Shown: positions 26,246-35,287 of the stretch, piece by piece
Layout of the letters: each line of letters starts with the position of its first letter
How positions within the stretch are numbered: position 1 is the stretch's first letter
DNA from: Aequorivita sublithincola DSM 14238
Lineage (GTDB): Bacteria > Bacteroidota > Bacteroidia > Flavobacteriales > Flavobacteriaceae
DNA length: 64,000 nt
Direction of reading: 5' to 3'
Assembly: GCF_000265385.1 (NCBI RefSeq)
Contig: NC_018013.1
Span: 3,454,501 to 3,518,500, forward strand
Position numbers and translations under genes: made by a program
The notes under the pieces: model-generated
What the model was told of the DNA's origin: nothing
Seen by the model: only the letters and a program-made list of their open reading frames with translations
Database searches by the model: none

Positions 26246-26883
26246 TTTTTGTCTTCTAAAAGAGGAACAAATCTAAACTCACCATACTCTTCTTTCTCAA
26301 ATTCGGTGTCAGATTTGCGTAAAAAGACGGTCATAATCTGTACATTTTCACCCACAGGAATCACTAATTTTCCGCCAACTTTCAATTGCGCCAACAACGG
26401 ATTTGGAACAAAAGGTGCTCCAGCGGTAACTATAATTCCATCAAAAGGAGCTTCACTTTGCAAACCAATATAACCATCTCCAAAAATCAAACGCTTCGGT
26501 TTATAACCAAGTTTTGGAAGAAAGAGTTTTGTTTTTTTGAAAAGCTCGTTTTGCCTTTCTATGGTATAAAGCGTTGCACCGATCTCTAAAAGAACCGCAG
26601 CTTGGTAACCACTCCCCGTTCCTATTTCAAGAATTTTATCACCTTTCTTCACTTCTAAAAGTTCTGTTTGGCGAGCAACAGTATAAGGTTGCGAAATAGT
26701 CTGATCTGCAGCAATCGGGAAAGCTTTGTCTACATAAGCATGGTCCACAAACCCAGAATCCATAAAAAGATGGCGCGGAATCTTCCCAATAGCTTGCAAA
26801 ACATTTTTATCAATAATCCCTTTCCTACTAAGGGTTTCGACTAATTTTTTACGCATTCCTTGGTGGGTAAATGTATCTTTCAA
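26242..26883 (-). CDS. pcm: Protein-L-isoaspartate O-methyltransferase
   Basis: This enzyme repairs isoaspartyl residues in damaged proteins by methylation with S-adenosylmethionine. The sequence has family motifs: IPRHLFMDSGFVDHAYVDKA, AFPIAADQTISQPYTVARQ (the PIMT substrate loop), the SAM motif ILEIGTGSGYQAAVL, FDGIIVTAGAPFVP and LKVGGKLVIPVGE. The start is a TTG at 26883, giving MKDTFTHQG in line with relatives; the next ATG (26856) would remove conserved residues. It is convergent with, and overlaps by 4 bp, the acetyltransferase gene. Confidence 0.93.
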   Translation of the reverse strand: MKDTFTHQGMRKKLVETLSRKGIIDKNVLQAIGKIPRHLFMDSGFVDHAYVDKAFPIAADQTISQPYTVARQTELLEVKKGDKILEIGTGSGYQAAVLLEIGATLYTIERQNELFKKTKLFLPKLGYKPKRLIFGDGYIGLQSEAPFDGIIVTAGAPFVPNPLLAQLKVGGKLVIPVGENVQIMTVFLRKSDTEFEKEEYGEFRFVPLLEDKN

Positions 26884-26885
26884 TT

Positions 26886-27150
26886 ATTTTGATTTGAGAC
26901 GTGAGACTTGAGATATTAGACTTTACAAAGTAACCAAATTCGCTGAAGAAGCACCAAATTTCAAATAACAAATTCCAAATAAAATTCAAACTACAAAAAA
27001 ACAAAAATCAAAAGCATACTTCACTAATTCACAGTGAAAGCCAAACTTATCCATCTAGATTCATCGACAACTAAACTCCTCAACTTTTAAACCCATAAAC
27101 TTTAAAACTAACAAACTTTTAAACCTTCACCTTTTAAACTTTCCCTCTAA
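26886..27150. repeat. Chain of three different short-period repeats
   Basis: Three blocks in one intergenic space. GAGACGTGAGACTTGAGAT lies near 26894. An AT block of CAAATTTCAAATAACAAATT type spans about 26956-27000. A block built on AACTTTTAAAC-like units spans about 27075-27145. The middle block resembles, in inverted orientation, the sequence at 62558-62640. No gene is present. Confidence 0.5.
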
Positions 27151-27156
27151 AACCCT

Positions 27157-27164
27157 TACATTTG
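27157..27164 (+). promoter_or_regulatory. -7 box TACATTTG for the Gfo/Idh/MocA gene
   Basis: TACATTTG is a perfect TAnnTTTG match, 16 nt before the ATG. It gives a leader of roughly 10-12 nt. Confidence 0.55.
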
Positions 27165-27180
27165 TGAAAAACACACGCCA

Positions 27181-28149
27181 ATGTTAAAAGCGGGAGTTCT
27201 GGGTGCAGGTCACTTAGGAAAAATACACTTGAAATTGCTGAAACAATCCACAAAATATGACCTTGTGGGTTTCTTCGACGCCAGCAAAGAAGCTTCGGAA
27301 AAAATAGAATCTGAATTCGGTTACAAAAGTTTTCCTTCTATGGAAAGCCTTATAGATGCTAGTGATATGGTTGTAGTAGTTACGCCCACTAGCAAACATT
27401 TTGAATGTGCCGAAAAAGTAATCAGAGCCGGAAAACATCTTTTTATAGAAAAACCAATCACCCAAACCGTTGCCGAAGCCGAGCATATACGAGACTTAGC
27501 GAAGGAAATGAAGGTCCGTGGTCAAGTTGGGCAGGTAGAACGTTTTAATCCAGCTTTTCAAGCTATAAAAGATAAAATTCACAACCCGATGTTTATTGAA
27601 ACGCATCGTTTGGCGGAATTCAATCCACGCGGAACGGACGTTTCAGTAGTTTTAGATTTAATGATTCACGATATTGACGCTATTTTAAGCGTTGTGAAAA
27701 GCCCTGTAAAAGCAGTAAGCGCGAGCGGAGTTTCGGTTATCAGTGAAACTCCAGATATTGCCAATGCACGAATTGAGTTTGAAAATGGCTGCGTGGCAAA
27801 CCTTACCGCAAGCCGTATTTCACTCAAAAATATGCGCAAAGCACGCTTCTTTCAGCGTGATGCCTACATTTCAGTAGATTTTTTGGAGAAGAAGTGTGAA
27901 GTAGTAAAAATGAAAGATGCTCCCAAAGTACCGGACGATTTCGCAATGATTTTGACCAACGCTGAAGGCATCAAAAAGCAAATCTATTTCGAAAACCCAA
28001 ATGTAGAAGCCAACAACGCAATTTTGGATGAACTAGAAAGTTTTTATGAAGCTATAAAAGCAGACAGAACGCCGGAAGTTTCTCTAAGACAAGGCACAGA
28101 AGCATTGCGAGTGGCGATGCTGATTATTGAAAATTTTAAAAGAATATAA
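27181..28149 (+). CDS. Gfo/Idh/MocA family oxidoreductase
   Basis: An NAD(P)-dependent oxidoreductase of 322 residues. The Rossmann motif is at the N-terminus (LKAGVLGAGHLGKIHLKLL). The dehydrogenase Lys motif is EKPITQTVAEAE, and the C-terminal domain carries VVLDLMIHDIDAIL with the usual His-Asp pair. The family acts on sugars, inositol or biliverdin-like substrates; nothing here fixes the substrate. It is the first gene of a plus-strand run with a 3-hydroxyacyl-CoA dehydrogenase, DUF1015 and YggS, but the gaps contain repeats, so co-transcription is uncertain. Confidence 0.88.
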   Translation: MLKAGVLGAGHLGKIHLKLLKQSTKYDLVGFFDASKEASEKIESEFGYKSFPSMESLIDASDMVVVVTPTSKHFECAEKVIRAGKHLFIEKPITQTVAEAEHIRDLAKEMKVRGQVGQVERFNPAFQAIKDKIHNPMFIETHRLAEFNPRGTDVSVVLDLMIHDIDAILSVVKSPVKAVSASGVSVISETPDIANARIEFENGCVANLTASRISLKNMRKARFFQRDAYISVDFLEKKCEVVKMKDAPKVPDDFAMILTNAEGIKKQIYFENPNVEANNAILDELESFYEAIKADRTPEVSLRQGTEALRVAMLIIENFKRI

Positions 28150-28198
28150 ATGTTTGAAGTTGGAAGACAGAAGACAGATGACAGAAGTAGCATCAGCT

Positions 28199-28245
28199 GA
28201 CCTGCAAGGTGTTCCCCGCTTTTTCAGCGGGGCTCCTTGTAGGTC
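28199..28245. repeat. Nested palindrome, 47 bp
   Basis: The outer arms GACCTGCAAGG and CCTTGTAGGTC pair over 11 bp with one G-U. Inside, CCCCGCT and AGCGGGG form a second stem around TTTTC. It is more GC-rich than its surroundings, lies between two plus-strand genes, and looks like a mobile REP-type hairpin; it could also end transcription. Confidence 0.7.
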
Positions 28246-28303
28246 TAACTTGAGCAACTTTAAATATATTAATAATAATTAAAAAAAATCCGCCATTGCG
28301 GGA

Positions 28304-29200
28304 ATGAATATGAAGAATATAGCAGTAATAGGCGCAGGAACAATGGGTAACGGAATTGCCCACACCTTCGCACAGTTTGATTTCAAAGTAAGTTTAATCG
28401 ATGTTTCTCAAGCCTCGTTAGACAAAGGAATGGCAACCATAAACAACAATTTAGACAGAATGGTGGCTAAGGAAAAAATTTCAGAAGCCGATAAAAAACG
28501 AACCTTAGATAACATTTCTACTTTTACAAGTGTTGAATCGGGCGTTAAAACTGCCGATTTGGTTGTTGAAGCAGCAACAGAAAATTTGGAATTGAAACTG
28601 AAGATTTTCAGAGATTTGGATAGTTTTTGTTCCGAAGAAACCATTCTCGCAAGTAATACTTCGTCCATTTCAATCACTCAAATTGCGGCGGCTACAAAAC
28701 GCCCAGAAAAGGTTATTGGAATGCATTTTATGAATCCAGTGCCAATTATGAAATTAGTTGAAATCATAAAAGGCTACAGCACCAGCGAAGAAACCTTCAT
28801 AACCGTAGAAGAACTTTCAAAAAAGCTAAACAAAGTTCCTGTGGAAGTGAACGACTATCCTGGTTTCGTGGCAAATCGTATTTTAATGCCAATGATAAAC
28901 GAAGCGGTGGAAACACTTTACAACGGCGTTGCTGGTGTTAAAGAAATTGACACCGTTATGATGCTCGGTATGGCGCACCCAATGGGGCCATTGGCGTTGG
29001 CTGATTTTATTGGATTGGACGTTTGCCTTTCTATCTTGAAAGTGATGTATGATGGTTTTAAAAACCCAAAATACGCTCCTTGTCCGTTATTAGTAAATAT
29101 GGTAATGGCAGGAAAACTGGGCGCTAAAAGCGGTGAAGGTTTTTATGATTACAGTGAAAACCGAAAGGCGGAGGTTGTTTCTTCGCAATTTGTGAAGTGA
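28304..29200 (+). CDS. hbd: 3-hydroxyacyl-CoA (3-hydroxybutyryl-CoA) dehydrogenase
   Basis: NAD-dependent oxidation of 3-hydroxyacyl-CoA, or the reverse, in fatty-acid or amino-acid breakdown. Its 298 residues form one Rossmann domain (VIGAGTMGNGIAHTFAQ), then the catalytic His141 in GMHFMNPVPIMKLVEII and the Glu in DLVVEAATENLELK. The C-terminal dimer domain has NDYPGFVANRILMPMINEA and GMAHPMGPLALADFIGLD. The length matches single-domain Hbd/PaaH rather than the FadB fusion. An in-frame ATG at 28310 is an equal start. A chain-length preference cannot be read from sequence. Confidence 0.9.
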   Translation: MNMKNIAVIGAGTMGNGIAHTFAQFDFKVSLIDVSQASLDKGMATINNNLDRMVAKEKISEADKKRTLDNISTFTSVESGVKTADLVVEAATENLELKLKIFRDLDSFCSEETILASNTSSISITQIAAATKRPEKVIGMHFMNPVPIMKLVEIIKGYSTSEETFITVEELSKKLNKVPVEVNDYPGFVANRILMPMINEAVETLYNGVAGVKEIDTVMMLGMAHPMGPLALADFIGLDVCLSILKVMYDGFKNPKYAPCPLLVNMVMAGKLGAKSGEGFYDYSENRKAEVVSSQFVK

Positions 29201-29316
29201 TTAGTTTAACCACAAAGTGCACCAAGATTTTACGCAAAGTTCACAGAGAAAACTTTTAAACCCTTAAACTCATCAACTTATAAACTCATCGACTCATCAA
29301 CTCCTAAACTAAAAAC

Positions 29317-30555
29317 TTGTCTAAAATAATCCCTTTCAAAGCCGTCCGCCCAACGCGGGACAAAGTGAATTTACTTGCTGCACGTTCGTATGAAAGTTAT
29401 ACGTCAATGCAGGTAGAATCGCGTTTGCGGGATAATCCGTTTTCGTTTTTGCACATTGTAAATCCAGGTTTTAAATATCAAAAAGAAATTTCGGGCGTGG
29501 AACGTTATGGGCTGGTTCGCAACCGCTATCAAGAGTTTAAGGAAGATGGAATATTTATGCAGGACGAAAAACCTTCGTTTTACATCTATAAAATCGTAAA
29601 TCGCGATGGCCTTGAATTCAACGGTATTGTAGCCGCTACAAGCGTTCAGGATTATGAGAATGATGTAATAAAAAAACACGAAGACACTTTGGAATTTCGT
29701 GAAGTGCTTTTTAAAGAATACCTAAAAACAGTAGGTTTCAACGCAGAAGCCGTGCTCCTAACCTATCCCGACAATCAAGAATTGGAAACGATTCTTAACC
29801 AAATAATGGATAGTCGCCCAGAGTATGAATTTACCACAACCTATCGCGACACTCATTATCTTTGGAACGTGGATGATGAAGCCCTTCTTCAAAAAATACA
29901 AGATATTTTTAGTGAAATGCCCGCGCTTTATATTGCAGATGGGCACCATCGGTCCGCTTCCTCCTATTTATTGGCGAAGGATTTAATGGCGGAAAATCCG
30001 CATCACTCAGGCGATGAAGCTTATAATTATTTTATGAGTTACATAATTCCCGAAAGTGATTTGAAAATATATGAATTCAACCGTTTGGTAAAAGACCTAA
30101 ATGGATTGGAAAAAGAAGAGTTTTTAATAAAACTTGATGAATACTTCAGAATCGAAAACCGAGGAATGAATTATTACAAACCTTCAGAATTGCACCATTT
30201 CAGTATGTATTTGGATGGAGAGTTTTATTCTTTAAATCTTCGAAAGAGTAAATACGAAATCAAAAATGCACTTGATGCATTGGATACGCAAATTCTTTAT
30301 GTCACTATTTTAAAACCACTTCTAGGAATTGAAGATTTACGAAATGACCAACGTATAGAATATTCCCACGGAAAAAAAGATCTGGCTTTTGTGAAAACCG
30401 CAGTAGATTCGGGAACTTTTGCAGTAGGTTTTGGACTTTTAGCCGTAACGACGGAAGAAATGAGACATATTGCCGACCAAGGTTTAAAAATGCCTCCAAA
30501 AAGTACTTACATTGAGCCTAAGCTTAGGAGCGGCGTTACTGTTTATGAATTCTGA
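29317..30555 (+). CDS. DUF1015 family protein (SerK-like)
   Basis: A 412-residue cytoplasmic protein of the DUF1015 family. It begins IIPFKAVRPTRDKVNLLAAR, with the family's RNRY-type motif (GLVRNRYQEF), the central YIADGHHRSASSYLL, and TILKPLLGIEDLRNDQRIEY near the C-terminus. Relatives in archaea (SerK) are ADP-dependent free-serine kinases, and GHHR lies in the nucleotide or substrate site. Many bacterial copies sit beside serine-pathway genes, but this one does not. The start is a TTG at 29317. I call it a possible serine kinase. Confidence 0.82.
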   Translation: MSKIIPFKAVRPTRDKVNLLAARSYESYTSMQVESRLRDNPFSFLHIVNPGFKYQKEISGVERYGLVRNRYQEFKEDGIFMQDEKPSFYIYKIVNRDGLEFNGIVAATSVQDYENDVIKKHEDTLEFREVLFKEYLKTVGFNAEAVLLTYPDNQELETILNQIMDSRPEYEFTTTYRDTHYLWNVDDEALLQKIQDIFSEMPALYIADGHHRSASSYLLAKDLMAENPHHSGDEAYNYFMSYIIPESDLKIYEFNRLVKDLNGLEKEEFLIKLDEYFRIENRGMNYYKPSELHHFSMYLDGEFYSLNLRKSKYEIKNALDALDTQILYVTILKPLLGIEDLRNDQRIEYSHGKKDLAFVKTAVDSGTFAVGFGLLAVTTEEMRHIADQGLKMPPKSTYIEPKLRSGVTVYEF

Positions 30556-30592
30556 GAAAAAGAATAAAGAGGAAAGAATAAAGAGGAAAGAC
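30556..30592. repeat. Tandem 14-bp repeat before the YggS gene
   Basis: The unit AATAAAGAGGAAAG occurs twice in tandem, preceded by a partial copy (GAAAAAG). It fills the gap to the YggS start and is purine-only apart from T. Confidence 0.6.
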
Positions 30593-30593
30593 T

Positions 30594-31253
30594 ATGACGA
30601 TTTCAGAAAATCTAGAAAAATTTAAAACTGAATTGCCCGCCGATGTTACCTTGGTAGCGGTTTCCAAAACCAAACCAGTAAGTGATTTGATGGAGGCCTA
30701 CAATTCAGGACAACGCGTTTTTGGTGAAAACAAAATCCAGGAGATGGAAACCAAATGGCGGGAAATGCCAAAGGATATTGAATGGCATATGATTGGCCAC
30801 GTACAGCGGAATAAAGTGAAATATATGGCTCCTTTTGTGAGATTAATTCACGCCGTTGATAGCTTCAAACTTTTAAAAGAAATTAATAAAGAAGCGAAAA
30901 AAAACGAACGAACCATCAATTGTTTGCTTCAAATTAAAATTGCTGAAGAAGAAAGTAAATTTGGAATGGATGAAGCTGATGCAGCAACTTTACTTGCTTC
31001 GGAAGAAATAAAAAAGCTTCAAAATATAAAAATTGTTGGATTAATGGGAATGGCAACTTTTACTGATGATGATGAACAAGTTTCCGAAGAATTTCAGAAA
31101 TTAAAGAAAATATTTGATGAATTCAAAGTTCACGATTCCGGATTCAAGATTCTCAGTATGGGAATGAGCGGCGATTATAAGCTTGCTATTGAAAACGGAA
31201 GCAATATGGTTCGCGTGGGCAGTGCCATTTTTGGTGATCGAAATTATATGTAG
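30594..31253 (+). CDS. YggS/PLPBP family pyridoxal-phosphate homeostasis protein
   Basis: A PLP-binding, non-catalytic protein that keeps vitamin B6 and amino-acid pools balanced. It is a 219-residue single TIM barrel like the N-terminal domain of alanine racemase. PLP-binding Lys25 is in LVAVSKTKPVSDL. Other motifs are FGENKIQEM, WHMIGHVQRNKVKYM, HAVDSFKLLKEI, LQIKIAEEESKFGMD, LSMGMSGDYKLAIENGSN and VRVGSAIFG. The stop codon runs into a perfect 22-bp palindrome. Confidence 0.94.
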   Translation: MTISENLEKFKTELPADVTLVAVSKTKPVSDLMEAYNSGQRVFGENKIQEMETKWREMPKDIEWHMIGHVQRNKVKYMAPFVRLIHAVDSFKLLKEINKEAKKNERTINCLLQIKIAEEESKFGMDEADAATLLASEEIKKLQNIKIVGLMGMATFTDDDEQVSEEFQKLKKIFDEFKVHDSGFKILSMGMSGDYKLAIENGSNMVRVGSAIFGDRNYM

Positions 31254-31274
31254 GCGCGCGATTCATCGCGCGCC
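31253..31274. repeat. Perfect palindrome with GCGATTCATCGC core
   Basis: GGCGCGCGAT and ATCGCGCGCC are perfect 10-bp arms around a 2-nt loop. It begins inside the stop codon of the preceding gene. A degenerate second copy lies at 55222-55244. Confidence 0.7.
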
Positions 31275-31332
31275 AATGAATACGCCGAAACAATTTCAAT
31301 AAAAAATAAAAATAGAGAATAGTTAATATCAG

Positions 31333-32712
31333 ATGTACGCAATTTTAGACATAGAAACTACGGGCGGGAAATACAATGAGGAAGGAATTACCGAAATTGC
31401 AATTTACAGATTTGATGGTCACGAAATCGTTGACCAGTTCTCAAGCCTTGTGAATCCTGAAAAACCAATTCAGCCGTTTGTTGTTAACCTAACAGGGATT
31501 AATAATGAAATGCTTCGGAATGCTCCCAAGTTTTACGAAGTGGCAAAACGCATTATCGAAATCACAGATGGTTGCATTATGGTTGCGCACAACGCCCTTT
31601 TCGACAATAGAATTCTCACTACAGAATTCGACCGTCTAGGCTATCCTTTTGAGAAACAAACGCTTTGTACTGTTGAATTAGCGAAGAAACTGATTCCAGA
31701 TATGCCCTCGTATAGTTTGGGAAAGTTAGTTCGTTCATTAGGAATCCCGCTTACCGATCGTCACCGCGCACAAGGCGATGCAAAGGCAACTGTAGCTCTT
31801 TTTAAAATGTTGCTAGCTAAAGACATTTCAAAAGAAATAATTACAGAAACCCTTAAGAAGGACCCAAAACGTCAATTAGCGCCAAAACTGTTGGATATTA
31901 TTCAAAATATTCCTTCGGAAACTGGTGTTTATTATATGCATAACGAGGCAGGAAACGTAATTTACATTGGCAAAAGCAAAAACATCAAAAAAAGGTTAAC
32001 ACAGCATTTTACGAGCGATAACCGTAAGTCGAAAAAAATTCAGCACGAAGTAAAATTAGTCTCCTTTGAAAAAACAGGTAGCGAGTTAATTGCACTTCTA
32101 AAGGAATCTGAAGAAATCAAACAAAACAAACCATTGTTCAATCGAGGTTTAAAACGTTCAAATTTCTCACATCAACTTACTTCTTTTGTAGATGAAAACG
32201 GCTATATAAATCTTCAAATTGAAAAAGCGGACGGGCGTAAAAAAGCCATTACTACTTTCAGTAATTATCAGCAGGCAAAAACGGCTCTTTTCAAAATAAC
32301 AGAGGAAAACCAACTTTGCCAAAAACTAACGGGACTTTACGAAACCAAGAAACAATGTTTCAATTATACAATTCTAGAATGCTTTGGAGCCTGCATAAAT
32401 AAAGAGTCCGTAACCGAATACAATAATCGGGTTCAAACTTTTTTAGACAAACGCAGTTATGAAAACCTGAACATGTTAATTATAGACCGAGGTCGCGATG
32501 TTGGGGAACGTTCCGTAATTTTGATTGAAAACGGAGTTTATAAAGGCTATGGTTTTTACAACTTAAACCACCAAATAAACAATCCCGAGATTCTGAAATC
32601 TATCATTAACCCAATGCAGAACAATCGCGATGCACAGCATATTATTCAGAACTATCTACGAAGAAATAAGGTGCTAAAAACGGTAAACCTTTCCGCAAAT
32701 ATGGCCAATTGA
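31333..32712 (+). CDS. DnaQ-like exonuclease fused to a GIY-YIG endonuclease domain
   Basis: A two-domain nuclease of 459 residues. Residues 1-170 are a DEDDh 3'-5' exonuclease as in DNA polymerase III epsilon: D6/E8 in LDIETTGG, HNALFDNRIL, and HRAQGDAKAT with the general-base His and last Asp. From about 190 a GIY-YIG domain like the UvrC N-terminus follows (GVYYMHNEAGNVIYIGKSKN, then IKKRLTQHF). The rest (RSNFSHQLTSF, CFGACINKES) is typical of this fusion. It probably acts in DNA repair, related to Cho/UvrC incision. It is not replicative epsilon. Confidence 0.9.
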   Translation: MYAILDIETTGGKYNEEGITEIAIYRFDGHEIVDQFSSLVNPEKPIQPFVVNLTGINNEMLRNAPKFYEVAKRIIEITDGCIMVAHNALFDNRILTTEFDRLGYPFEKQTLCTVELAKKLIPDMPSYSLGKLVRSLGIPLTDRHRAQGDAKATVALFKMLLAKDISKEIITETLKKDPKRQLAPKLLDIIQNIPSETGVYYMHNEAGNVIYIGKSKNIKKRLTQHFTSDNRKSKKIQHEVKLVSFEKTGSELIALLKESEEIKQNKPLFNRGLKRSNFSHQLTSFVDENGYINLQIEKADGRKKAITTFSNYQQAKTALFKITEENQLCQKLTGLYETKKQCFNYTILECFGACINKESVTEYNNRVQTFLDKRSYENLNMLIIDRGRDVGERSVILIENGVYKGYGFYNLNHQINNPEILKSIINPMQNNRDAQHIIQNYLRRNKVLKTVNLSANMAN

Positions 32713-32751
32713 TTCTACATTGCGTATTTTTAGAACTTCAATTATCACTAA

Positions 32752-33618
32752 ATGAAACCGACCGATAAAAAATCTTGGCGTTACAAACTTCACGAAATTA
32801 TTTATGAAGCAGATACTCCATTAGGGAAACTTTTTGACATTGTATTGCTTGTTTTAATTTTAGTAAGTGTGATAATCGTGATGCTGGAAAGTGTGCGAGC
32901 TATTGATGCTCAATTTCACAAACTCTTCTATATAATTGAATGGGTTATCACAATATTTTTTACAATTGAATATATCGCCAGGGTCATAACCGTTAAAAAA
33001 CCAAAGCACTATATTTTTAGTTTCTATGGAATTATAGATTTACTTTCCACGATTCCGCTATACCTTTCATTTATTTTGGCTGGAAGTTCCTACTTTTTAG
33101 CTGTAAGGGCATTGCGATTATTGCGGGTTTTCAGGATTTTAAAAATCACACGATATGTTGGTGAATCCAACAAATTAGCAAAAGCACTAAAGGATAGTAG
33201 AGCGAAAATATTAGTTTTCCTTTTTGCCGTTTTGATTATCGCAACCATAGCGGGAACGATGATGTATTTAATTGAAGGTGAAGAAAGCGGCTTTGTAAGT
33301 ATACCTGTTAGTGTTTACTGGTGTATTGTAACCCTTACTACAGTTGGTTTTGGGGATATTGCTCCTGTTACACCTCTTGGACAATTTTTAGCCACAATTA
33401 TTATGATCATGGGTTATGGAATTATTGCAGTTCCCACTGGGATTGTTAGTGCAGAATATACCAAAAGCCTGGACAAAACGGATGTTACGAGTAAAGATTA
33501 CGTTCACGTAAATACACAAGTTTGTCGAAATTGTGGCGCGCAAAGACATAGAGACGATGCAGATTTCTGCCACAAATGTGGTTCAGATTTGCACCCAGAA
33601 AATAATCGTGAAGCCTAA
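32752..33618 (+). CDS. Voltage-gated-like potassium channel with C-terminal zinc ribbon
   Basis: An ion transporter of 288 residues with six transmembrane segments. S4 carries regularly spaced Arg/Lys (VRALRLLRVFRILKITR, 118-134). The pore holds the K+ selectivity filter TVGFGD (197-202). The gate helix is MIMGYGIIAVPTGIV. After S6 comes a short cytoplasmic tail with a four-Cys zinc ribbon, C-x2-C..C-x2-C (CRNCGAQ.. and FCHKCGSDL), instead of the usual RCK or coiled coil. The role may be potassium flux or membrane potential control; zinc or redox gating is a guess. The stop overlaps the miaA start (TAATG). Confidence 0.9.
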   Translation: MKPTDKKSWRYKLHEIIYEADTPLGKLFDIVLLVLILVSVIIVMLESVRAIDAQFHKLFYIIEWVITIFFTIEYIARVITVKKPKHYIFSFYGIIDLLSTIPLYLSFILAGSSYFLAVRALRLLRVFRILKITRYVGESNKLAKALKDSRAKILVFLFAVLIIATIAGTMMYLIEGEESGFVSIPVSVYWCIVTLTTVGFGDIAPVTPLGQFLATIIMIMGYGIIAVPTGIVSAEYTKSLDKTDVTSKDYVHVNTQVCRNCGAQRHRDDADFCHKCGSDLHPENNREA

Positions 33619-34535
33619 TGTTTTCATCAAAACCAGTACTTATCTGCGTTGTGGGTGCTACTGGCATTGGCAAAACGGCGCTGGCAATAAAACTTGCCCA
33701 AGCTTTTTCTACGGAAATAATTTCAGCAGATTCTAGGCAGTTTTTTAAAGAAATGAGCATTGGCACAGCCGTTCCTTCCAAAGAAGAATTAAAAGCTGCT
33801 CCACATCATTTCATTCAAAACATTAGCATTTTTGAAGAGTACTCCGTTGGTGATTTTGAACGGGATACCATTTCTTTTTTGAAGGATTTTTTTAAAAGAA
33901 AAAATATAGCAGTTATGGTTGGCGGATCTGGACTTTATGTTGATGCTGTGGTGAAAGGTTTGGATAATTTTCCAGAAATTCCTTCAGGAATTCGAGAACA
34001 ATTGAATCTTGAATTAATTGAAAATAGTATTGAAGCTCTTCAAAATGAATTAAAAATAGCAGATCCCTCCTATTTTGAAAAAGTTGATATTCACAATCCA
34101 CACAGATTGGTTCGTGCTTTAGAAATTTGTCGTGGCACAGGAAAACCATATTCTTCATTTCTTAAAAAAGAAAATACTGCCAGAGATTTTGAAACCATAT
34201 TCATTGGTTTAACTGCGGCAAGACAGCTAATTTATGACCGAATTAATACTCGCGTGGACCAAATGATTGAAGCTGGTTTAATTGATGAAGCAAAGTCACT
34301 TTTTCCTCACAAAGAAAAAAATGCTTTGCAAACCGTGGGTTATCGTGAAATCTTTGAATATTTTGAAGGAAATATTTCAATAGAAGAAGCCATTTCAGAA
34401 ATTAAAAAAAATACACGCAGATTTGCCAAACGCCAAAACACTTGGTTTAAGAAAAATGAAGCTGTAAATTGGTTTGATTTTGATGGTGACCCTTCAACTA
34501 TAATCAATTTCATAAAAGCAAAAAACGCCCTTTAG
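33618..34535 (+). CDS. miaA: tRNA dimethylallyltransferase
   Basis: Adds a dimethylallyl group to A37 of tRNAs reading UNN codons, the first step of ms2i6A synthesis. At 305 residues it is of normal length. Motifs: P-loop VGATGIGKTALAIKLA; ISADSRQFFKEMSIGTAVPS (Asp of catalysis and Thr); VMVGGSGLYVDAVVKGL; NPHRLVRALEI; QTVGYREIFEYFEG and TRRFAKRQNTWF for tRNA binding. It is translationally coupled to the channel gene. A terminator overlaps its stop codon. Confidence 0.96.
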   Translation: MFSSKPVLICVVGATGIGKTALAIKLAQAFSTEIISADSRQFFKEMSIGTAVPSKEELKAAPHHFIQNISIFEEYSVGDFERDTISFLKDFFKRKNIAVMVGGSGLYVDAVVKGLDNFPEIPSGIREQLNLELIENSIEALQNELKIADPSYFEKVDIHNPHRLVRALEICRGTGKPYSSFLKKENTARDFETIFIGLTAARQLIYDRINTRVDQMIEAGLIDEAKSLFPHKEKNALQTVGYREIFEYFEGNISIEEAISEIKKNTRRFAKRQNTWFKKNEAVNWFDFDGDPSTIINFIKAKNAL

Positions 34536-34546
34536 AGGCGTTTTTT
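34520..34546. terminator. Bidirectional terminator between miaA and the response regulator
   Basis: AAAAAACGCC and GGCGTTTTTT form a 10-bp stem with a 7-nt loop and an A/T run on both sides. It includes the miaA stop codon and can serve both converging genes. Confidence 0.85.
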
Positions 34547-34566
34547 ACACTTATCTTAAACCTTTA

Positions 34567-35283
34567 TTAATTGTCAACTTCAGCTTTAACTACCAAACGG
34601 AAGCCTTCGCCGTGAATGTTTACAATCTCGACGCCATCATCTTTGCTTAAATATTTACGAAGTTTCGCGATATAAACGTCCATACTTCTTGAGGTGAAAT
34701 AGTTATCATCTCTCCAAATTTTGGTTAATGCAAGTTCTCGAGGCATCAAATCATTTTTATGAAGTGCCAAAAGACGCAATAATTCGTTCTCTTTTGGTGA
34801 AAGCTTTATTGGGGTTTCTTTGTTGTAAGTCAAAAAACGAAGTTTGGAATTCAAGTGAAAATTACCAACTTGAAATTCAAATTGCTTACTGTCTGCGATT
34901 GAATCTGTAGCTTTTCTTTGAATGATTGCTTTAATTTTCATTAGAAGCACTTCACTGTCAAACGGTTTGTTTAGATAATCATCTGCTCCAACTTTGTAAC
35001 CTTTAAGCACGTCTTCCTTCATCGCTTTTGCGGTTAGGAAAATGATTGGCACGTCTTCGTTTTTCTCACGAATTTCCTTCGCCAAAGTGAAACCATCTTT
35101 ATAAGGCATCATTACATCAAGAATACAAAGATCGAAATCGTCTTTTTTAAATTTTTCAAAACCTTCCATCCCGTTTTTTGCGTGTGTAACGTTATAATCA
35201 TTCATGGCAAGGTAATCTTTTAGTACTGTTCCGAAGTTCGGATCGTCTTCTACTAGGAGTATTTTTTTGTTTTCAGTTTCCAT
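34567..35283 (-). CDS. rprY: OmpR-family response regulator, RprY-like
   Basis: A 238-residue DNA-binding regulator. Receiver domain: acidic D14/D15, phospho-acceptor Asp56 in LCILDVMMPYKDGFTLA, FLTAKAMKEDVLKGYKVGADD, and Lys in NKPFDSE. Winged-helix domain from about residue 130: LSPKENELLRLLALHK, DVYIAKLRKYLSKDD, IVNIHGEGFRLVV. The sequence resembles RprY of Bacteroides, known with RprX from tetracycline and stress studies; the symbol rests on that likeness. It lies 4 bp after the kinase gene on the same strand. Confidence 0.85.
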   Translation of the reverse strand: METENKKILLVEDDPNFGTVLKDYLAMNDYNVTHAKNGMEGFEKFKKDDFDLCILDVMMPYKDGFTLAKEIREKNEDVPIIFLTAKAMKEDVLKGYKVGADDYLNKPFDSEVLLMKIKAIIQRKATDSIADSKQFEFQVGNFHLNSKLRFLTYNKETPIKLSPKENELLRLLALHKNDLMPRELALTKIWRDDNYFTSRSMDVYIAKLRKYLSKDDGVEIVNIHGEGFRLVVKAEVDN

Positions 35284-35287
35284 AATT

